From positions 2,852,001-2,916,000 of the forward strand of contig NZ_JQFA01000002.1 of the NCBI RefSeq assembly GCF_000763385.1: a stretch of DNA of 64,000 nucleotides. The letters run 5' to 3'. Positions within the stretch are counted from its first letter, which is position 1; the number at the start of each line of letters is the position of its first letter. Under the pieces are notes generated by a model. It had not been told where the DNA came from and did not search any database. It saw nothing but the letters and a program-made list of their open reading frames with translations. The stretch is from Leptolyngbya sp. KIOST-1. GTDB lineage: Bacteria > Cyanobacteriota > Cyanobacteriia > Phormidesmidales > Phormidesmidaceae. The translations under genes were made by a program, and so were the position numbers. This document shows, piece by piece, positions 58,060 through 64,000 of the stretch.

Positions 58060-58287
58060 AGACGAACACCAGGGATGAAGGAATGGGTGAACCAGCGAAT
58101 GATGCCGCTGTTATTAAGGTTCCGCCAGGCCGAATCGGCTCCGCCAAAAAGCAATATTTTGTATTGAAAGCTACCGTTTTACTCTCCCTCACCCCTGCAC
58201 AAAGCGCAGAGTACAAAACATTGACCGTTCAATTTTGACGTTTACACTCCCCCATCCACCCTCCCACCCATCCCCCCATCCACTCAC

Positions 58288-60201
58288 CTACTCACCCACC
58301 CCCAACCCCCGCCCCTCCCGCAGCAGCGTCGTCAAATTCTGCGCCGTCAGCGGCCTGGAGAAGAGATAGCCCTGGCCGTAGCTGTAGTTCAGCTCCAGCA
58401 TCAGGTCGCGCTGGTCGGCATGCTCAATCCCCTCGGCCACCAGGTCAAAGTTGATGCCCTCCGACAGGTTGGCGATCGCCCGACAGATCGCCACTTTCTC
58501 CAAATTTTGGGCGTTAGTGGGAATGAAAAAGCGATCGACTTTGACCTCATCGAAGCGAAACTGCAGAAGCTGGGCCAGCCCCGACTGACCCATGCCAAAG
58601 TCATCGACCTTGAGCCGCAGCGACATATCCCGCAGCTCTTGCAGGCTTTGCAGGTAGCGCTCCAGGTTGTTGTAGATGCCCCGCTCCGTGATTTCAATGC
58701 CAAAGCGGTTGCTGGTAATGCCCGCCCCCGCCACCCGCTGCATGATGCGGTCCAAAAAGTCGTCGTCCTCCAGCTCCAGGGGGCTGATGTTGACCGAGAG
58801 ATTGAACTGGGGCGAGATCTCCTGCCACCGGGCCAGTTGCTCCAGGGCGTGGCTGAGTACCCAGTCGCTGATGCGGTGCACCAGCCCTGTCGCCTCGGCC
58901 ACCGGAATAAACTCCGAGGGCGACACCCGACCCAGGTGAGCCGAGTCCCACCGGATCAGGGCTTCGGCTCCGACAATCGTGCCGGTTTCCATACAGCAGA
59001 TGGGCTGGTAGGCGAGCCAGAACTCCAGCTCACTGCTGCGCTGCTCCAGGTAAGCCTCCAGGGTGATCTGACGCAGCCGCCGTCGAGCCAGATCGCTATT
59101 CCACGCCTGAATGCGGTGCTGGGGCAGATTCGAACGCCGGTTGCGTTTGGCCTCCCGCAGGGCGGTTTCGGCGGCCTGAAGCAGACGGTTGATCGGGGTG
59201 TCTTCCCCAAACGCCTCGACGGTGCCGCTGGCAACGCCAATGGAGGCGCTAATACTGATGCCCTCAACCTCAATCGCGAGAATATTAACCAGCACATCTT
59301 CCGCGATCGCGGCGGGGGTAGGGTAGGGCTCAGCAGCGGCGTCCGCCGCAGGCAGCAGCAGCAGAAATTCGTCGCCACCGTTGCGTAACGCAATGCCGCC
59401 ATAGCGCTGGGCCTGATCTTGCAGTACCCCAGCGACCGCTTTCAACAACTCATCCCCCAAGAAATGGCCCCGCTGGTCGTTGATCAGCTTAAAACGATCG
59501 AGGTCAATGAAAAGGCAGATATCCCAGGTGGCCAGTTCCATATCGAGCACCCGGCGGTTGTAGAGGCCCGTCAGGGGGTCGTGGATAACGCCACTCACTT
59601 CGGCAAACGTGAGGTAGAGCAGCTGATCCGACAGGGGGGTGACAAGGGTGGTGTACCAGCCAGAAACCTCGCCCTTGTAGTGAAACTCTAGCCGCCGCGA
59701 TTCTCCTGACTCCAGGGTCTGAAAGTAGAGATCGATGAGGGACTCCTGGTAGGGGTAGACCGGCTGGCGGTGGACAGGCATTTTTTCGCAGAGGCGATCG
59801 CCCGGCCTGAGCAAATTATTAGTGATGCCCAGGGCGGCAGGGTTGAGCTTGAGCAGGGTGAGGTCGTCGCCGCTGCGTTCGTAAAGCATTTTGCCGGTCA
59901 GGGCCTGATCCCAGGTGGCCTCCAGCAGACTAAAGGTTTCGCTCAGGTAGCGCAGGCGCGTCTGGCTGGCGAGTAAGGCCACCACCGCCGTCCAGGAAAT
60001 TCCCGCCGTCACCCAGTGCCAGCGGGTGCTGTGCAGGTGCAGGGCGCTTAGGGTGTGTCCCACGCCGCAGCTGAAGACGAACAAAATCATCAACAGCAGG
60101 TTGAGCCAAACCTCGCGCTTGCTCCACCGCAGCAGCGGCAGCAGCGTCAGGGGAATAATGAAATACGCCGCTGCGATCGCCCCATTGGCAGCCGTCTCCA
60201 T
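58288..60201 (-). CDS. GGDEF-EAL protein with an ethylene-receptor-like membrane sensor
   Basis: A 637-residue c-di-GMP protein. Start at 60201 with AGGAG upstream. Residues 6-80 form three spans that align with the ethylene-binding domain of ETR1: AYFIIPLTL gives Y13, I16 and P17, and CGVGH gives C45 and H49, the copper-ligand pair with spacing four. The aspartate at the ETR1 D25 position is N6. Residues 90-200 look like a PAS domain. The GGDEF motif is intact (275-279) and the EAL motif too (GAEALIRW, 413-415). Further EAL residues are near normal (NISPLELED, VDDFGMG, KVDRFF, AEGIEH). It could make or break c-di-GMP. Confidence 0.85.
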   Translation of the reverse strand: METAANGAIAAAYFIIPLTLLPLLRWSKREVWLNLLLMILFVFSCGVGHTLSALHLHSTRWHWVTAGISWTAVVALLASQTRLRYLSETFSLLEATWDQALTGKMLYERSGDDLTLLKLNPAALGITNNLLRPGDRLCEKMPVHRQPVYPYQESLIDLYFQTLESGESRRLEFHYKGEVSGWYTTLVTPLSDQLLYLTFAEVSGVIHDPLTGLYNRRVLDMELATWDICLFIDLDRFKLINDQRGHFLGDELLKAVAGVLQDQAQRYGGIALRNGGDEFLLLLPAADAAAEPYPTPAAIAEDVLVNILAIEVEGISISASIGVASGTVEAFGEDTPINRLLQAAETALREAKRNRRSNLPQHRIQAWNSDLARRRLRQITLEAYLEQRSSELEFWLAYQPICCMETGTIVGAEALIRWDSAHLGRVSPSEFIPVAEATGLVHRISDWVLSHALEQLARWQEISPQFNLSVNISPLELEDDDFLDRIMQRVAGAGITSNRFGIEITERGIYNNLERYLQSLQELRDMSLRLKVDDFGMGQSGLAQLLQFRFDEVKVDRFFIPTNAQNLEKVAICRAIANLSEGINFDLVAEGIEHADQRDLMLELNYSYGQGYLFSRPLTAQNLTTLLREGRGLGVGE

Positions 60202-60381
60202 GCCTGGCTCTCTCCTCCGCAATGCCCCTGTCTGGTTTTAGCCTAGACATGGAATCGGCTCGAACAAACATCCCGGTTCAATTATTAACTGACCAGGGAT
60301 TGAACACACACCGAAGAATCACCCCATTCAGCCCAGGACAGTGGGCGGAGATTTGGGCAGACGGATCCGCTGGTGCGAAGT

Positions 60382-60396
60382 GCAACAGCCTGTTGC
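60382..60396. promoter_or_regulatory. palindrome in the gap 60202-60543
   Basis: GCAACAG-C-CTGTTGC is a perfect inverted repeat, inside a longer GTGC...GCAC frame. It lies in the divergent gap between the c-di-GMP gene and the small gene at 60544. A regulator site is possible. Nothing else in this 340-base gap stands out. Confidence 0.35.
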
Positions 60397-60543
60397 GAAG
60401 CACAACAAAATTTGTCAGGGCGTAAAGGTTCAGCTGGGAACAGTAGCGGTTGGGTTGGGCTTTTCAGAAAATGGTGGGATGCGCCCGCAACCTCGGTCCT
60501 GTGGCCCAGGTTGCCCCAGCCCCTGATCAAGAGGACAACCGCT

Positions 60544-60750
60544 ATGACGACTCCCAAAGAAGTATTTGAGCACCTCAAGCAGCTTGAAGAGGTCGATACC
60601 GTGCAAAGTGCCAAATACCGCGAAGAGGCCCAGGAAGTGCTGGCCGACGACACCATCAGTTTGAAATGGCGGCGCGCGATCGCCGATCGCCTCAACCGAG
60701 CCAACCACGACCTGGGTCTGCACACCGTCACCACCGACGAAAGCTATTAA
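60544..60750 (+). CDS. small conserved cyanobacterial protein
   Basis: A 68-residue helical protein (TTPKEVFEHLKQLEEVDTVQSAKYREEAQEVLADDTISLKWRRAIADRLNRANHDLG). AAGAGGA lies about nine bases upstream of the ATG at 60544. I do not know its role. An upstream frame from 60373 has no merit. Confidence 0.65.
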   Translation: MTTPKEVFEHLKQLEEVDTVQSAKYREEAQEVLADDTISLKWRRAIADRLNRANHDLGLHTVTTDESY

Positions 60751-60852
60751 ATCAGCCGCCCAGGGACAGACAGAGGCCCCGCATCCATCACGCTAACGGC
60801 CTCTGTCTGATATTCCACCCCCTGGCGCCCAGGTACCGTCACCCAGATACCA

Positions 60853-62343
60853 TCACCCCAGATCGGCACTCACCGCCAGCCAAGCCTCCGGGCTGGGCAC
60901 CAGAGCGTTTGCGGTCGCTTCAGCCAGGTTGCTTGTGCCCTGGGGCAGCCAGTCGGCCTCGAACCCAGCGCTCAGGGTCGGCAGCAGGTCGGCCCCAGCC
61001 TGTACGTAACCAGCCTCCACCAGGGCGACCTGAAACACGTCCGATAGCAGGTCGTGGACTCGCGTTGTCGGGTGCTGCTGATCCCACCAGAAAAAGCCGG
61101 GGTCGTTGAGCAGCAGTGGGTCGGGGCCATTGGGCAGCAACGGGTTGAACAGTGGGTCGGTGACATTGGTAAAGCCAAACTCTGCCGGCGCGCCAATGAT
61201 CTCGTTGGTGAGCCCAAACAGATCGACCGGAATGATGTCAATGGGCAGAGCTTGCTCTAGCGCCGTGAGGGCATTGGCCAGCCCCCCATTGAACCCCAGG
61301 CTCAGGGCCGTAGCCTGCTGGCTGGTGCCGTCGAGCAGGGTGCGGGGGGTGAGGCCCAGGTTGGGCAGGTTGGGCACCAGGAAGGTGTCTGCCCCCCGCG
61401 CCGCCAAACTGCCGATCGCCGTGGCAATATTCTGCACCGAGTTGGCTAGAAAGGCCGGAATCGCGGCGGGGTCGCTGGGCAGGTTAAACAGGTCATTGGC
61501 CCCGGCCCACACCACGTACAGACCATCGGGGTTGGCCGCTCCCTCGCCCAGGCTACCGAGATAGCTATCCACCTGGTCCAGCAGCCCCGGCAGGTTGGGA
61601 TCGATGCCTGTAATCGATCCAATCAGCGGATCGAGGCCGTTGTCGCGGCCCGTGGTGGCTCCTCCGAGGGCAAAATTTTGCACCTGGGCTGGCTCTAGCC
61701 CCAGGTCACTCGCCAAGTAGTCCACCCAGATATCGCCGTTGGAAAATCGCCCCTGGGAGTAGGGAAAGGGCGGGAAAAAGCCGGTGAGCCGGAACAGGTT
61801 GCCGGGGTCGGAGAGGCTGTCGCCAAAAATGGTCAGGCTGTTGAAGCTGGGCACCAGCGCCTGGGTTTGAAAGCTCTCCGGCGTCAGGCTGGTGGCCTCC
61901 ACGTTGAGCAGAATGACGCTAGGTTCTGGCTGGTTCAGGTAGCGCAGGGTGGTGTTGCCCCCCTGCTGGGCGATCGCAATCTGCCCCAGACTCAATCCGC
62001 CCTGCAGCAAAAACCGATCGACCCCAGGGGTAAAATCCACCACGGTATCGACCCGGCCATCGTTTCTCAGCACAAAGGTATCCTGTCCTGCCCCGCCGAC
62101 AAGGCGATTTTGGCCCAGGCCGCCGTCCAGCAGGTCGTTGCCTGGTCCACCATAGAGGCGATCGTTGCCCCCACCCCCAAACAACTGGTTGTTACCCCCC
62201 AGGCCAATCAAAATCTCGTCTCCGTCGCCCCCAATGAGCCGATCATCGCCAAATCCTCCCAGCAGAACGGTGCTGCCAAACAGGTTAATGGGGCCAATCA
62301 GGGCAGAAATTGGGCTCAAAAAAGACAATATTAGCGATGCCAT
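60853..62343 (-). CDS. RTX-repeat GDSL/SGNH esterase
   Basis: A 496-residue protein. Start at 62343 follows GGGAGG. Residues 29-86 are calcium-binding RTX nonapeptides (GGFGDDRLIGGDGDEILIG, GGGGNDRLYGG). A GDSL-type hydrolase fills 165-460: block I TIFGDSLSDPGN (S176), block III GANDLF, and HPTTRVHDLL with the late histidine. RTX repeats point to type I secretion, but their N-terminal place is unusual; the C-terminus ends PSPEAWLAVSADLG. Likely an extracellular lipase or esterase. Confidence 0.87.
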   Translation of the reverse strand: MASLILSFLSPISALIGPINLFGSTVLLGGFGDDRLIGGDGDEILIGLGGNNQLFGGGGNDRLYGGPGNDLLDGGLGQNRLVGGAGQDTFVLRNDGRVDTVVDFTPGVDRFLLQGGLSLGQIAIAQQGGNTTLRYLNQPEPSVILLNVEATSLTPESFQTQALVPSFNSLTIFGDSLSDPGNLFRLTGFFPPFPYSQGRFSNGDIWVDYLASDLGLEPAQVQNFALGGATTGRDNGLDPLIGSITGIDPNLPGLLDQVDSYLGSLGEGAANPDGLYVVWAGANDLFNLPSDPAAIPAFLANSVQNIATAIGSLAARGADTFLVPNLPNLGLTPRTLLDGTSQQATALSLGFNGGLANALTALEQALPIDIIPVDLFGLTNEIIGAPAEFGFTNVTDPLFNPLLPNGPDPLLLNDPGFFWWDQQHPTTRVHDLLSDVFQVALVEAGYVQAGADLLPTLSAGFEADWLPQGTSNLAEATANALVPSPEAWLAVSADLG

Positions 62344-62412
62344 AATGCCTCCCGGCAAAAAATAAGCTGGCACAAACTATGCTCAGCATAGCGAACGCTA
62401 ATTTCCTCTCAC

Positions 62413-63321
62413 TCACACTTTGGGCAGACTCAGCACGACATTTACGCCCAGCAAGATTAGCCCCATACTGGCCACCATAGGGGCGGTTAGCGGCTCCCGA
62501 AAAAACAGCCAGGCCAGGGCCGCCACAAAAATCGGCACCAAACTGTAGACCACGCTGGCGGTGCGGGTCGGCCCCACCTGCTGAATGCTGAGGTTAAACA
62601 GCAGGTAGGCAACCCCCGAAGCCGCCACCCCCATATAGACAATGGCCAGGAGCGAGTTCCAGGAGACGAGGGTGAGCTGCTGCCACCAGCGTTCGGCGGC
62701 AGCCAGCCCCAGCAGCTGCCCCACCCCCGCCACCGCCGCATAGAAGGTGATCGTCAGCCCCGAGTAGCGCTGGCTCAGCTGCTTGATGATTAGCGAATAC
62801 ACCACCCAGCACAGCACGGCGCACAGCATCAGCCCATCGCCCCGGTTTAGCTCCAGGGTCAAGAGGTTAGTCAGGTTACCCCGCGTCAGCAGCGTCAGCA
62901 CCCCCAGCAGCGCCAGCACAATGCCTGCGTACTGGCGGCGGGTCAGCCGTTCGCCAATGAACAGAGCCGCCATCACCCCAGTCACCACCGGGTTAAAGGC
63001 GTTGATAATGGCAGTGTTGGCGGTGGCCGTGTAGCGCAGGCTGAGAAAGAAAAAATAGTGGTAGCCCACCACCCCAAACAGCCCCAGCAGCGCCATGGCA
63101 CCCCAGTCCGATCGCGCCACCGTTAGCGCCTTACTCGGCCGAGCACTACGGCTGATCAAGAGCCCCAGCACCACCATCGCAATCACGTAGCGCAGCAGAG
63201 ATGTCGTCAGCGGTCCCAGGTCCACCGTGGTGTACTTGCCCGCCACAAAGCTACCGGCAAACAGAAAGCTGGTCAGCACGGGCAGCCAAACCTTGGAACC
63301 GGGCAAAAAGGACATAGCCAT
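62413..63321 (-). CDS. EamA-family (DMT) transporter
   Basis: A 302-residue protein with ten spans in two EamA halves (LLTSFLFAGSFVAGKYTTVDLGPLTTSLLRY for the first, GVAASGVAYLLFNLSIQQVGPTRTASVVYSLVPIF for the second). Start at 63321 (MAMSFLPGSK). Exports small metabolites or amino acids; substrate unknown. Confidence 0.87.
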   Translation of the reverse strand: MAMSFLPGSKVWLPVLTSFLFAGSFVAGKYTTVDLGPLTTSLLRYVIAMVVLGLLISRSARPSKALTVARSDWGAMALLGLFGVVGYHYFFFLSLRYTATANTAIINAFNPVVTGVMAALFIGERLTRRQYAGIVLALLGVLTLLTRGNLTNLLTLELNRGDGLMLCAVLCWVVYSLIIKQLSQRYSGLTITFYAAVAGVGQLLGLAAAERWWQQLTLVSWNSLLAIVYMGVAASGVAYLLFNLSIQQVGPTRTASVVYSLVPIFVAALAWLFFREPLTAPMVASMGLILLGVNVVLSLPKV

Positions 63322-63393
63322 TGCTCTGAGGAGATAAATACTATAAGCGTTCAAACGCAGCCATTCCCAGCCCGATTCTGACCGCGATCGCCC

Positions 63394-63459
63394 CCCTCTC
63401 TCCCTCACCCATCCACCCTCTCTCCCTCACCCATCCACCCTCTCTCCCTCACCCATCCA
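63394..63459. repeat. 22-base tandem repeat, three units
   Basis: The unit CCCTCTCTCCCTCACCCATC (first 20 bases) is repeated three times and continues as CCATCCACC-type sequence to about 63520. A similar C-rich stretch lies at 58246-58317. Confidence 0.85.
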
Positions 63460-63582
63460 CCCACCCACCCTCCCTCCCTCCCTCCCATCCACCCTCCTAC
63501 CCATCCACCCTCCCACTCATCCCCCCAGTTCGGGAACCCGTACAGGTCTCCGCGTTGCGATCGCCCCCCTCCGCGCCGTAAA

Positions 63583-63609
63583 TTAGCACTCGGAGCTTGT
63601 GAGTGCTAA
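63583..63609. promoter_or_regulatory. CIRCE operator of groES
   Basis: TTAGCACTC-N9-GAGTGCTAA is a perfect CIRCE element, the binding site of the HrcA repressor. It is 86 bases upstream of the groES start, so heat induction through HrcA is expected. Confidence 0.95.
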
Positions 63610-63694
63610 GCTCTAAAGTCTGTGTGGTGCGCCTGTATTGCGTAGGGTATGTCCCTCAGGCGCTGTCTTAATAGCAAATTCGGAGAAGCATTGT

Positions 63695-64000
63695 ATGGCA
63701 GCTATCACGTTGGCGGCATCTAGCGTTAAGCCCCTAGCCGATCGAGTTTTGATTAAAGTAAGTGCGTCCGAAGAGACCACCGCTGGCGGCATTCTGCTAC
63801 CCGACACTGCCAAGGAAAAGCCTCAGGTGGGCGAAATTACCGCCGTAGGTCCCGGCAAAGCCGATGACAAGGGCAGCCGCCAGGCTATGGAAGTCAAGGT
63901 TGGCGACAAGGTGCTCTACTCCAAGTACGCCGGTACCGATATCAAGCTGGGCGGCGACGAATTTGTGCTGCTGTCTGAGAAGGACATTCTGGCGGTGCTG
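63695..64000 (+). CDS. groS: co-chaperonin GroES (3' end beyond window)
   Basis: The first 102 codons of Gro[43 protein letters not shown], the mobile loop at about 21-36, then [33 protein letters not shown]. The usual length is about 103, so only the stop or a residue or two are missing. GGAG precedes the start by about ten bases. groEL would follow just outside. Controlled by the CIRCE at 63583. Confidence 0.97.
   Translation, partial: MAAITLAASSVKPLADRVLIKVSASEETTAGGILLPDTAKEKPQVGEITAVGPGKADDKGSRQAMEVKVGDKVLYSKYAGTDIKLGGDEFVLLSEKDILAVL

Overview
The window comes from a cyanobacterium. The octamer GCGATCGC (HIP1) is scattered through it, and it carries a phycobilisome rod-core linker (cpcG), an acyl-lipid desaturase of the DesA type, a CYP120-like P450, an rbp-rpsU pair, a Tab2-family protein and several small families known mainly from cyanobacteria. 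GC content is moderately high, and PEP-CTERM and MoxR/DUF58 genes are present. A filamentous Leptolyngbya/Nodosilinea-type genome is a reasonable guess, but the sequence does not prove it. No tRNA, rRNA or CRISPR array was recognised.

Layout. 0-6 kb: RNA-binding protein and ribosomal protein S21, bioF, a zinc-ribbon membrane protein, and an MDR oxidoreductase divergent from a TetR regulator with two palindromic operators between them. 6-19 kb: glgB, secreted proteins, cpcG, fumC, a tandem pair of PEP-CTERM genes (one decayed), nurA, a class II chelatase with a histidine-rich tail, and recA. 19-25 kb: a TRIC-type channel and a tight DUF4129-DUF4350-MoxR-DUF58 operon, then an Uma2 gene cut by a dead IS1-like element. 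26-31 kb: an ArsR regulator, a sugar ABC permease, an S1-Tab2 operon, uracil-DNA glycosylase, a phasin-like protein and a pentapeptide protein. 32-39 kb: xanthine dehydrogenase genes (xdhC, large and small subunits) interleaved with two toxin-antitoxin modules and a nuclease-like gene; both toxins carry premature stops and the nuclease has a shifted C-terminus.

39.7-41.0 kb is a mosaic: a 318-bp copy of the P450/ynfA junction (source 48640-48957), a 689-bp copy of the middle of the TPR gene (source 42101-42789) and the 3' end of an ISKra4-type transposase lie end to end. 41-50 kb: an HD hydrolase, the intact TPR protein, NDH-2, AzlCD, the P450, ynfA and a family 2 glycosyltransferase. 50-64 kb: a candidate small RNA, a secreted Ig-like protein, a 147-bp MITE, desA, a cell-wall amidase, an HxlR/flavodoxin divergent pair, gdhA, a GGDEF-EAL protein whose membrane sensor resembles the ethylene-receptor domain, an RTX-GDSL esterase, an EamA transporter, and a CIRCE operator in front of groES, which runs off the window end.

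Most genes are housekeeping or central metabolism (glycogen, biotin, TCA, glutamate, recombination, chaperone). The parts that repay attention are the xdh/toxin region, the mosaic, the ethylene-receptor-like c-di-GMP protein, the dispersed repeat with three copies, and the S1-Tab2 pair.
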